The position numbers and the translations under genes were made by a program. Below, piece after piece: positions 7,786-14,594 of a stretch of DNA of 32,559 nucleotides. The notes beneath the pieces are model-generated. The model had not been told where the DNA came from, made no database searches, and was given only the letters and a program-made list of their open reading frames with translations. This DNA comes from Candidatus Helarchaeota archaeon (lineage in GTDB: Archaea > Asgardarchaeota > Lokiarchaeia > Helarchaeales > RDOG01), in assembly GCA_029838215.1 (NCBI GenBank), contig JALGVI010000048.1, positions 1 through 32,559 on the forward strand, read 5' to 3'. How positions within the stretch are numbered: the first letter of the stretch is position 1; each line of letters begins with the position of its first letter.

Positions 7786-9507
7786 TTAGTCGGCAGATTT
7801 CTCTTCTTCTGTTTTTGTTTTTTGATTCCCGTACTTATAGAAGGGTGACTTTTGATTGATCTTTCTTATGGTTTCAACGAGGTTCTTCAAGATTGGAAAT
7901 CCACCAAAGAAGTCAAGGTCTTCATCGGCGAATCCTGCAAGACCGAGCATGCATAAAATGAAAATCCCGACAGGAATGATTGCACCACCTAGAAAAATGA
8001 GAATGGCATAAGTCGTATGAATTATTCCAGAAAGGATGATTCCAGCATTAGTGAACGTTTCTGCGAAATTGAGGTTGAGCATGATTAAATAATTGAACGG
8101 AACGAACAAAGAAACCAAATAATAGATTAGAATTCCAACAAACACGCTCACGGCTCCCTTCCATAAGACGTCAGTAAATTGACGGCTTGAAACCGAAACA
8201 CGTTTCAAGATATATCGGAAGCTAAATGGAAATAAAATCACGCAAATGATTAATAGACAAACGGGGCCAACATAAAGTGCAAATATGGGTGGAACTAGGG
8301 CTAAACCTAATGGCACGGCTATTATCTGGAACACTGTTAAAATTAAGATCAGAATAAATCCAATTTTGGCTTCACCACGGCCAATTGATAGACTACAAGC
8401 GAGAAATATCAAACCAATAAAAACGACCGCAACAGATTGAATGATGAACGGTAAGAATCCGGGAACATATTCAGGACCATGAATGACGAGTAATAAAGTC
8501 ATTGCTTGGCTGACATAAAGCGCAAGAAACAGCACGGATAGATTGTAACCCATCCGAAATGATGTTTTTACCAGCGAATCGATTTCTTGTTGGTCCTGAC
8601 GTGCGTGTGCCTCGGATATGGCAGGGACCTGTGGCCAACCAAACACGCAAGCAGATGCCATGACTCCAGCATAACCAGTGAAAATACTATAGATGCTTAC
8701 TATTGGACTTGTTGGAGTGAAAATTAGAGTATAATAGATCGATGATATCGCATATATGGTTCCAATGAGAATCAACATTGGAAAAGCAGAATACATGCCG
8801 TATTTTAAAATTGACTTTATCTCTGTTCGATCGACTTTTCCGATTAAAGCATTCATCTTGTAAGGTGCTGCCTTTTTCAAGAGAAAAACACCTGCCACGA
8901 TTTGAAAAATTGCCCCGATAAAAGCCAATCCCATGGCGATGATGATCCAATTTAGCGGCACGGGCATTATCAATCCAATTAATCCAAGTACGGAGCCGCT
9001 TGTTGCTAAAAAAGAAATAATGGAAACGTAATCGAATCGTTGAAGACCAGTAAGATTTCCAATAAACCAATCTCGGATGAAGGCAATGAAGACGGCAATT
9101 GAGACGATTAAAAACACGACACCTAAGAAGAAATTATAGGCAATGGTTATGATACCCATGATGATTAACAAGATAGAAAAAGTCAACCCCAATAGACTCA
9201 TCACGATGAAACCAGCTCGAGCGTGTTTGATAGCACTCGTTTCAGATTCAACCAAACCTTCTGAGATATATTTCGAGAGAGCTTGATGCATGCCCCCTGA
9301 AATCCAAGTAAATGCAAGACTTAATGAAAGACCGGCTGCAACCAAGCCATATCCTTCAGGACCGATCCCGACATCAGATCTTGAAAAAATGGCAGCAAAT
9401 ATCCATCCAACAACACCAGCACCCAGACTGAATACTAAAAGATATCCACCTCCGCCGATGATCTTTTGGGCGGCGATTTCATCCTTTTCAGAGCTTGTAC
9501 CACTCAT
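7786..9507 (-). CDS. MOP-superfamily flippase (polysaccharide / lipid-linked glycan type)
   Basis: A 573-residue integral membrane protein with about 14 predicted helices and the layout of Wzx/RfbX-like members of the MOP exporter superfamily, which flip lipid-linked sugars across the membrane. The N-terminal signature GGGGYLLVFSLGAGVVGWI, the following GPEGYGL and the amphipathic loop GGMHQALSKYISEGL are typical. The C-terminus is a charged cytoplasmic tail ending KTKTEEEKSAD. The ATG at 9507 is preferred over the TTG at 9528, since GAGG lies between the two. It is a lone gene, convergent with the HEAT-repeat gene and divergent from the ModE-like gene. The dolichol-kinase-like gene a little upstream makes a polyprenol-linked glycan plausible, but no glycosyltransferase is nearby. 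Confidence 0.85.
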   Translation of the reverse strand: MSGTSSEKDEIAAQKIIGGGGYLLVFSLGAGVVGWIFAAIFSRSDVGIGPEGYGLVAAGLSLSLAFTWISGGMHQALSKYISEGLVESETSAIKHARAGFIVMSLLGLTFSILLIIMGIITIAYNFFLGVVFLIVSIAVFIAFIRDWFIGNLTGLQRFDYVSIISFLATSGSVLGLIGLIMPVPLNWIIIAMGLAFIGAIFQIVAGVFLLKKAAPYKMNALIGKVDRTEIKSILKYGMYSAFPMLILIGTIYAISSIYYTLIFTPTSPIVSIYSIFTGYAGVMASACVFGWPQVPAISEAHARQDQQEIDSLVKTSFRMGYNLSVLFLALYVSQAMTLLLVIHGPEYVPGFLPFIIQSVAVVFIGLIFLACSLSIGRGEAKIGFILILILTVFQIIAVPLGLALVPPIFALYVGPVCLLIICVILFPFSFRYILKRVSVSSRQFTDVLWKGAVSVFVGILIYYLVSLFVPFNYLIMLNLNFAETFTNAGIILSGIIHTTYAILIFLGGAIIPVGIFILCMLGLAGFADEDLDFFGGFPILKNLVETIRKINQKSPFYKYGNQKTKTEEEKSAD

Positions 9508-9578
9508 TTTTCTTGCACGAATCCTCAAATTTTTAGGGAAATTTCAGATGAGAAAGATTAATTCTAACGATTTCCTTC

Positions 9579-9591
9579 ATAAAATAAATAT
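9579..9591 (+). promoter_or_regulatory. TATA box for the ModE-like operon
   Basis: CATAAAATAAATA lies about 78 nt before the ATG at 9664. It predicts a transcript start near 9611, placing the palindrome at 9628-9645 inside the early leader. Confidence 0.4.
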
Positions 9592-9627
9592 GTTATTAAA
9601 AAAAATTAGAGATAGTCAATTGAAACA

Positions 9628-9645
9628 TCGAGCTCATGAACTCGA
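9628..9645 (+). promoter_or_regulatory. 18-bp near-perfect palindrome, candidate operator of the ModE-like regulator
   Basis: TCGAGCTCATGAACTCGA reads the same on both strands except for one mismatched pair (C9633/A9640). It ends 18 nt before the ATG of a DNA-binding molybdate sensor, downstream of the predicted transcript start. Such a site fits roadblock-type autoregulation, or an RNA hairpin next to the start codon. The sequence does not match the Escherichia coli ModE site as I recall it, so assignment to this regulator rests on position only. Confidence 0.4.
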
Positions 9646-9663
9646 GAACGAAGTGGATTCAGA

Positions 9664-10242
9664 ATGAGCGAGGAGTTCCAAATCAAGTATAAATTCTGGC
9701 TTGGCAAGGATGAAAGCACAGATGGAAAGCGGCAGGGGCTGGGAAAAGGGGCAATTAAACTCTTAGAAGCCATAAAAGAAACCAGCAATCTTGGAAAAGC
9801 TGCTAATAAAGTGGGATATTCATACAAGTATGCGTGGAACATCCTAAAACGAATTGAAAAGCAATTTGGTCAAGAACCGGTGAAAGCATTTCGAGGCGGA
9901 AAAGGTGGTGGAGGAGGAGTAGAATTAACGGAGCTCGGTGAGAAATTATTACTTTATTATAAGGCGTTCCAGAATTTTTTAGATACGACTATTAGAAGCC
10001 CACATCAATGGAAATTCCAAGGATTGAACACGCCAGCACCCAATGTCATGACGGGAAGGGTCTTGAGTATCGAAAAAGACGAGAACGTGGCAATTCTTAA
10101 AATCGAAATCCCGGGACCCGTGAAGATCATGTCCATAATTACACGAGATTCGAAAAAAAGACTGGGAATTAAAAAAGGCGTACCGGTTGAATTATTGTTT
10201 AAAGCAACGGCAGTTTCAATTACAAAAGAGGAGATGTTTTAG
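9664..10242 (+). CDS. ModE-like regulator with a C-terminal Mop/TOBE domain
   Basis: A molybdate/tungstate-responsive transcription regulator of 192 residues. Residues about 25-105 are the ModE winged helix-turn-helix: GAIKLLEAIKETSNLGKAAN, then GYSYKYAWNILKRIEK and the glycine-rich wing FRGGKGGGGGVELTELGEKLL. Residues about 127-188 are one Mop/TOBE domain starting MTGRVLSIEKDENVAILKIE, the molybdate-binding fold. E. coli ModE carries two Mop units; here one is fused and a second is encoded separately just downstream. No modABC or tungstate transporter genes lie in the window, so its targets are elsewhere or are its own operon. A palindrome 18 nt upstream is a candidate autoregulatory site. 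Confidence 0.9.
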   Translation: MSEEFQIKYKFWLGKDESTDGKRQGLGKGAIKLLEAIKETSNLGKAANKVGYSYKYAWNILKRIEKQFGQEPVKAFRGGKGGGGGVELTELGEKLLLYYKAFQNFLDTTIRSPHQWKFQGLNTPAPNVMTGRVLSIEKDENVAILKIEIPGPVKIMSIITRDSKKRLGIKKGVPVELLFKATAVSITKEEMF

Positions 10243-10454
10243 TGGAGACGAGCGCACGAAATCAACTCAGGGGTAAAGTTGAGAAGTTAGAAGAAACAGA
10301 TTTGACTGCATTATGTGAAGTTATTGTAACTGAGACAAGCATTGTTACAGCCGTCATCGATCGTAGCGCGTTGGACTTGTTATCCATAAAAGAAGGCGAT
10401 GAAGTCTCGCTTTTAGTCAGTCCAAATCAAATAGTCGTCCGTGCTAAAAAATAA
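10242..10454 (+). CDS. stand-alone molybdopterin-binding (Mop/TOBE) protein
   Basis: A 70-residue single Mop domain. It has the family opening SARNQLRGKVEKLEE (residues 4-18), the central TAVIDRSALDLLSIKEGDEV and the terminal NQIVVRAKK. Proteins of this type (molbindins) assemble into oligomers that store or sense molybdate or tungstate oxyanions. The GTG start overlaps the preceding TAG by one base, and GAGGAG at 10228-10233 is correctly spaced, so translation is coupled to the ModE-like gene. It may supply the second Mop unit that the fused regulator lacks, or simply buffer molybdate. Which oxyanion it prefers cannot be told from sequence. Confidence 0.88.
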   Translation: METSARNQLRGKVEKLEETDLTALCEVIVTETSIVTAVIDRSALDLLSIKEGDEVSLLVSPNQIVVRAKK

Positions 10455-10465
10455 ATACTCAAGAA

Positions 10466-10488
10466 TCAAATCCTATATTAGGATTTGA
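10466..10488 (+). promoter_or_regulatory. perfect 10-bp inverted repeat centred on a TATA-like core
   Basis: The arms TCAAATCCTA (10466-10475) and TAGGATTTGA (10479-10488) are perfectly complementary and separated by TAT. The centre TATATTA would place transcription near 10503, just before the ATG at 10511, so the repeat could be an operator over the metallo-hydrolase promoter. It could equally fold as an RNA hairpin ending the ModE-Mop transcript, although no T-run follows. Confidence 0.5.
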
Positions 10489-10510
10489 AATAAATAACGA
10501 GTGGATTTAC

Positions 10511-11140
10511 ATGAAAATAAAATGGGTTTCTCACGCATGTTTTCAAATCACGGCAGATTCTGGCAAGGTTCTTTATACTGATCCTTACAATATTCCCGAT
10601 GGCATGGAGCCCGCAGATATAATATTGTGTTCTCATGATCACTATGATCATGCCGATGCAAAGGCGATTAAAAAAATAATCACGAAGGATACAACCGTAA
10701 TCTGCCCGAAATCCTGTGAAAACAAGCTTAAAAAATTCTCTCCGAAGACACTTGGAATCAATGACACCATCGAACTTGCGGGAATGAAAATCACGGCAGT
10801 TCCTGCCTATAACGTCGGAAAGGCATTTCATCCAAAGGCAAATAATTGGCTGGGATACATAATTGAAGTCGACAACAAAAGAATCTATCATGCAGGTGAT
10901 ACGGACCTCATAGATGAAATGAAAACCTTTGAAAATATTGACGTGGCACTCCTCCCAGTAGGTGACACTTACACGATGGGATTTGAGGCGGCAGCTGAAG
11001 CATGTGCCGTTATCAAGCCAAAAATTTGCGTGCCAATGCATGATTGGGACAAGGACCTCGAGCCATTTGTAAAAATGGCAAATGATAAGGCTCCTGACGT
11101 AAAAGTCGAAATTCTAAAAAACAAAGACCTTTCCATATAA
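10511..11140 (+). CDS. UPF0173-type metal-dependent hydrolase (metallo-beta-lactamase fold)
   Basis: A 209-residue cytoplasmic metallo-beta-lactamase-fold protein of the UPF0173/UlaG-like group. Metal ligands are visible: His8 in VSHACF, the SHDHYDHAD motif (H42, H44, D46, H47), H127 and D130 in YHAGDTD, and H177 in VPMHDWD. Residues around PVGDTYTMG (149-157) match the family's second loop. The length is slightly shorter than the usual 220-230. Members hydrolyse phosphoesters or lactones, but most have no known substrate. GAGTGG at 10500-10505 supports the ATG. It stands alone after the ModE-Mop pair and is separated from it by a perfect inverted repeat. Confidence 0.88.
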   Translation: MKIKWVSHACFQITADSGKVLYTDPYNIPDGMEPADIILCSHDHYDHADAKAIKKIITKDTTVICPKSCENKLKKFSPKTLGINDTIELAGMKITAVPAYNVGKAFHPKANNWLGYIIEVDNKRIYHAGDTDLIDEMKTFENIDVALLPVGDTYTMGFEAAAEACAVIKPKICVPMHDWDKDLEPFVKMANDKAPDVKVEILKNKDLSI

Positions 11141-11190
11141 TTTCTTTTTATTCTTTTAAAAAAAATCGTCAATTCTGCTCTTGATTGAAA

Positions 11191-11412
11191 TCAATGCTCG
11201 CCACGTAATGCCCGAACGCGATGAATCACTTCTCCCAATGTTATCGTTCCCTTAAAACAGCGAAGCGGAAGATCCAAGCAATCATGACATATCAGGGCAT
11301 TGTTTCCGTATTTTTCATGTCGCTTGAGAACTTTCTCCGATAAGACTTCATCACCAGTATCCAATATTTTTTCTCCACAGATCGAACAATAATTCATCAA
11401 ATTTTTATCCAT
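11191..11412 (-). CDS. small zinc-binding protein (73 aa)
   Basis: A small protein with paired cysteines that look like a zinc site: CSIC near the N-terminus, CHDC in the middle and a further Cys in PLRCFKG. A first knuckle with IC-GEKIL is followed by a helix rich in Lys and Glu, then the second knuckle. ATG 11412 is preferred to ATG 11418 because GGTG at 11425-11422 is then about 9 nt away instead of 3. No function is recognised. It lies between the metallo-hydrolase (convergent) and the eIF2B-like gene, whose stop is 35 nt upstream, so it may share that transcript. Confidence 0.7.
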   Translation of the reverse strand: MDKNLMNYCSICGEKILDTGDEVLSEKVLKRHEKYGNNALICHDCLDLPLRCFKGTITLGEVIHRVRALRGEH

Positions 11413-11447
11413 TCTCATTCACACCAAATGACGTCGTCTTGAAATCT

Positions 11448-12395
11448 TCAATCGAACAAATACTTTTTAAATAATTCTAATTCTTTTTGAGATTCCACTT
11501 TTTGAATGAAATTTTCTGGTGAAAGCACCCCATACTCCGAAACAATGGACGTGACGTACTTAGCAGGTGTCATCTCAAAATACTTGTTGATTACTTTAAT
11601 AGAAGTCTCCTGTTTCGGAAGAATTTCTCCGGGATCGTTTTCTTCAATTAAGAGCTCCTTGCCAAAATAATGCAAGATGTTAAATTTTGAACTTTCAGTT
11701 ATGACATGAAATGGCACGCGGAATTCTCTCGCCATTACTGCTAATGGGAAAGTTCCGACTTTATTTATAAAAGAACCATCTTTTAAAATGCTATCAGCAC
11801 CAGTAAGAATGAGATCCACGGGCATTACTTGTCCCATTGCCGCATCCACTAAAACAGTAATGTCATGTTTATTCAGATGACTCAGCATTTCAGCAGTTTT
11901 GATGCCTTCGTTTAATGGGCGAGATTCTAAAACATAAATTCTTAGTCGTTTCGGAGTTTTTCTAAATACTTCCAGAACCGTGGAACTGTAACTTAAGGTC
12001 ATCACGGAAGATGCTGGTTCAAGAACGGCTTGAGCATTTTTCATTAATTGGTTTCTGTTTTGTGCGGAGAGAATATTTTGGGCGTTCAATGCATTTATCA
12101 GGTCAGTTTTTAATGCCTGTAAAGTTATCGGAGGGTCGTTCAAGATTTTCAAGAGCGGCTTGAATACATGCAAAAGTGGAGCCATGTAAGGTCTCGTTTT
12201 CATTAAGACTTTAATGAGTTTTTCGAGGTCATCGATAAAAAGTTCGAACTTCTTCTCGTTGGACTTTTGGACTTGGAGCAATAGGGCAGCTTTTACTTTT
12301 TCCGTTAATTCTGCGGCACCGGACTGCTTGTCTTCCTTGATTTTCTTGATGAGTTTGCTCACTTCATGTATTACTGGCATCTTCGACGATCTCAT
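11448..12395 (-). CDS. eIF2B alpha/beta/delta-family protein (aIF2B-like)
   Basis: A 315-residue member of the superfamily that contains eIF2B regulatory subunits, ribose-1,5-bisphosphate isomerase and methylthioribose-1-phosphate isomerase. A helical N-terminal half (1-125) precedes a Rossmann-like C-terminal half with LESRP (156-160), LTGADSIL (197-204) and NKVGTFPLAV (211-220). The catalytic aspartate position is filled (D201). The loop where the isomerases have Cys reads TLSYSST (133-139), with no cysteine. An eIF2B-like regulatory role in translation is therefore more likely than isomerase activity. No Rubisco or AMP phosphorylase gene is nearby. A TATA box centred 25 nt before ATG 12395 predicts a leaderless transcript, which supports this start over ATG 12380. 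Confidence 0.82.
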   Translation of the reverse strand: MRSSKMPVIHEVSKLIKKIKEDKQSGAAELTEKVKAALLLQVQKSNEKKFELFIDDLEKLIKVLMKTRPYMAPLLHVFKPLLKILNDPPITLQALKTDLINALNAQNILSAQNRNQLMKNAQAVLEPASSVMTLSYSSTVLEVFRKTPKRLRIYVLESRPLNEGIKTAEMLSHLNKHDITVLVDAAMGQVMPVDLILTGADSILKDGSFINKVGTFPLAVMAREFRVPFHVITESSKFNILHYFGKELLIEENDPGEILPKQETSIKVINKYFEMTPAKYVTSIVSEYGVLSPENFIQKVESQKELELFKKYLFD

Positions 12396-12414
12396 TAAAG
12401 CAAAAATTGAACTT

Positions 12415-12425
12415 TATTTTTATAT
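12415..12425 (-). promoter_or_regulatory. TATA box for the eIF2B-like gene (leaderless)
   Basis: On the minus strand the box reads ATATAAAAATA. Its centre is about 25 nt from ATG 12395, which puts the transcript start on the start codon. No ribosome-binding site precedes that ATG, consistent with a leaderless message. Confidence 0.6.
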
Positions 12426-12492
12426 GAAATCATTTCTTAAATAATTAAATAAAATGCATCTTTGAAAATTGCAGAACGGAAGGAAACATGAA

Positions 12493-13227
12493 ATGGCACA
12501 CGAATACGATTTATCTAAAGGAAACGCTCCTCTGAGAGATGAAATTGCCAGCACGGAGATCTTCTTTTTAAACAAGAAGATAGGAAAACCCGAGGCAAAA
12601 GTGATCATTGAAAGTAAATTGAACAAGGTTTTTAAAGGAGCATCAGGAGTAGACGTTCAATATCTTGAAGTTAAGGATAATTATAATCCATACATTCACA
12701 TTCGAGGAAACTACAAGATCCGGTACTTGAAAAAACAGGTATTAAGCATTAATGTATCCCATGAAATCGTAGGGGCGAAAGTCTGCCAAGAATGCGATGT
12801 GGTGATGGAATTAGGCGAAGCTCGCCCAGGTGAGGAGAAGAAAAAACGAAAACTTGATATTCTCGTGGTGTTAAAAGCGCATCATGAACACGGAGACGTG
12901 GATTTAGCATTTGATCCAAATGGCAAGAAAATGAACCCTGATAAGTTAATGGGTTGGAAAAAAGAACCAGGTCCATCGGATTTTCTTGAAACAAATGGGG
13001 ATGAGGTTCGTAGATTTGCAGTCACGATTGAGCAAGCCATTGACATGCTTCGTAAACAGATCACTCGCCGCCCAACAGACGCGGTTCGTATTATTGAAGA
13101 AATCTTTGAAGTCTCAAAAGTAGAAGTCATTCTTAGTCCCGTCTATATTTATACGTTGAAATATCAAGATGATACGAGAAAAATCCAAATTGATGCAATA
13201 AACCAGTCATTTAAAATCATTTCTTAG
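12493..13227 (+). CDS. hypothetical protein with two similar domains (244 aa)
   Basis: I do not recognise this protein. It appears built from two related units. In the first, a helix (AKVIIESKLNKVFKG) is followed by strands DVQYLEVKDNYNPYIHI, GNYKIRYLKK and VLSINVS. In the second, AVRIIEEIFEVSKVEVIL is followed by SPVYIYTLKYQDDTRKIQI and DAINQSFKII. The helix-then-antiparallel-strands layout ending in an I-A-like strand recalls PepSY-type domains, a weak resemblance only. Between them is a charged region with a CQEC pair. ATG 12493 is chosen because GGAAGGAA at 12479-12486 lies 6 nt before it; a TTG at 12469 is in frame but lacks a ribosome site. It is divergent from the eIF2B-like gene and convergent with the AN1 protease. 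Confidence 0.7.
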   Translation: MAHEYDLSKGNAPLRDEIASTEIFFLNKKIGKPEAKVIIESKLNKVFKGASGVDVQYLEVKDNYNPYIHIRGNYKIRYLKKQVLSINVSHEIVGAKVCQECDVVMELGEARPGEEKKKRKLDILVVLKAHHEHGDVDLAFDPNGKKMNPDKLMGWKKEPGPSDFLETNGDEVRRFAVTIEQAIDMLRKQITRRPTDAVRIIEEIFEVSKVEVILSPVYIYTLKYQDDTRKIQIDAINQSFKIIS

Positions 13228-13252
13228 AGAAATAAAAAACATTTTAACATTC

Positions 13253-13260
13253 TTTTTTTT
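13253..13260 (+). terminator. T8 run after the two-domain hypothetical gene
   Basis: Eight consecutive Ts lie 26 nt after the stop codon, between two convergent genes. Poly-T alone terminates archaeal RNA polymerase efficiently. CTCCTT at 13261-13266 and AAGGAG further on are complementary and may add a weak hairpin. Confidence 0.45.
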
Positions 13261-13307
13261 CTCCTTATAGAATAAAAAAATTGAGATAAAAAGGAGCATG
13301 TATTTTT

Positions 13308-14417
13308 TTATAGATGATAGGAAATCAATGAATCGAAGAAGAACAACAACAGCACGCCGATGGCAATGATCAATAGAAGGACAGAAAGAAACCAGCGAGA
13401 TTTAGACCACTGTATTACTTTTTTGCCGTCTAGGATTGCAATCGGAACTAGATTAAAAATTCCAAGAAAGAAATTCAAGAACACGCCGATAACCAGAGGC
13501 GATTGAAATCCATCTAGTAACCCAAGCCCTGTCATGAATGCAGATTTCCCGAAAATAAATAGAAGTGCCAACAAAATCGTGCCAAAAGAGAAGTTATAAA
13601 GTGGACCTGCTAAGGCGATCTTTCCCATTGTCTTTTTTGCTTGGGCTTGTGGTGGAATCATGACTGCTCCCGGCAATGCGAATTTGAAAGGTAGAAATAT
13701 GCTAATGGCAGAAATGATCGTAAAAAATGGCGTTAATCTGAACTCGCTCCAATGCCCAAGTCGTATGCTTGCAAATTTATGCGCTAATTCATGACCGATG
13801 AATGCGACCACGCCCACTCCTACGGCAGTCATGAGCATGGCGAAAATGAGAATGGGAGGGTATGGAAGAATCGTGAAAATTTGACCGAAAATTATGAGAA
13901 ACATGCTCAATGTAATGCCGAAAATGATGAGGGTTGCTACAGACAATTGCCATACTTCTCGCTTGCTGGTGATCCCTAAGATCGGTTTTTCGGGTTTTTT
14001 CACGTGTCCCCACGGCACGAGCAACTTTCGAAAGCCCTTTGTATCGTACACGTAATAACGGACAACGGTTTCACCCGTTAAAGGATCAACATATTCTTCT
14101 ATATCAAAAACATTTTCAGGAATTTCGTGGTCATACTCATATTCAGATGATGAAAAATCCTCGGAAAATGGAGTGATCCTGCCCGTATCTCCCGCTTGAT
14201 CCACAAAATCTTGTTGCACGGGTCCTGATGAAGGCACGTCAACATGATAATCATCGTGAGATTGATATTGTACTTGTTCACGGTGTCTTGGACCCCGAAT
14301 TAGGTTCTTGCAGTCATGAGCTTCGGGAAGGCGATGATCTGCACAAAAGCTCAATTGACAGTATTTGCATTTAAAAGGCATGTATATCTCTTTACCGCAG
14401 TGGTCACATTTAACCAT
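13308..14417 (-). CDS. AN1-type zinc finger fused to an M50 site-2 protease
   Basis: A 369-residue membrane protein joining two modules. Residues 1-40 are a complete AN1 zinc finger with C4, C7, C17, C20, C25, H28, H34 and C36. An acidic linker of about 100 residues follows. Residues about 155-369 form a six-helix intramembrane metalloprotease with HELAH (209-213), AGPLYNF (270-276) and NLVPIAILDG (322-331, D330), the zinc ligands and active-site pattern of peptidase M50. Such enzymes cut membrane-bound proteins; the AN1 finger, which in eukaryotes associates with ubiquitin and proteasome systems, may recruit substrates or partners. TTTTATAAAA at 14446-14437 is centred 25 nt before ATG 14417, so the message is probably leaderless and TTG 14432 is not used. 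Confidence 0.9.
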   Translation of the reverse strand: MVKCDHCGKEIYMPFKCKYCQLSFCADHRLPEAHDCKNLIRGPRHREQVQYQSHDDYHVDVPSSGPVQQDFVDQAGDTGRITPFSEDFSSSEYEYDHEIPENVFDIEEYVDPLTGETVVRYYVYDTKGFRKLLVPWGHVKKPEKPILGITSKREVWQLSVATLIIFGITLSMFLIIFGQIFTILPYPPILIFAMLMTAVGVGVVAFIGHELAHKFASIRLGHWSEFRLTPFFTIISAISIFLPFKFALPGAVMIPPQAQAKKTMGKIALAGPLYNFSFGTILLALLFIFGKSAFMTGLGLLDGFQSPLVIGVFLNFFLGIFNLVPIAILDGKKVIQWSKSRWFLSVLLLIIAIGVLLLFFFDSLISYHL

Positions 14418-14436
14418 CAGGACTAACCTCAACTAG

Positions 14437-14446
14437 TTTTATAAAA
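14437..14446 (-). promoter_or_regulatory. TATA box for the AN1/site-2 protease gene
   Basis: TTTTATAAAA on the minus strand predicts a transcript start near 14415-14418, on the ATG at 14417. The GAGG that follows would lie upstream of the transcript start and so would not be a ribosome site. Confidence 0.55.
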
Positions 14447-14594
14447 CATGAGATTCCATCAATGATTGAACATATATTTATTAAAAGAGTTAATGTTTTT
14501 TAAAGAAATCATTCGTGAAGGATCTGATTAGGTAGGTCTCACGGAAAAAGTCGCCGTATTGAATAACGGAAATTAATCAAGAGATGAGAAAAAG

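Noticed and set aside
10478-11041. Long antisense reading frame (187 codons) over the metallo-hydrolase gene
   Set aside because: It lies opposite a gene with intact metal-binding motifs, has no family signature and no ribosome site, and its composition is that of a shadow frame.
11448-12395. Assignment as ribose-1,5-bisphosphate isomerase of the AMP/Rubisco pathway
   Set aside because: The loop that carries the catalytic Cys has none, and no Rubisco or AMP phosphorylase gene is in the window.
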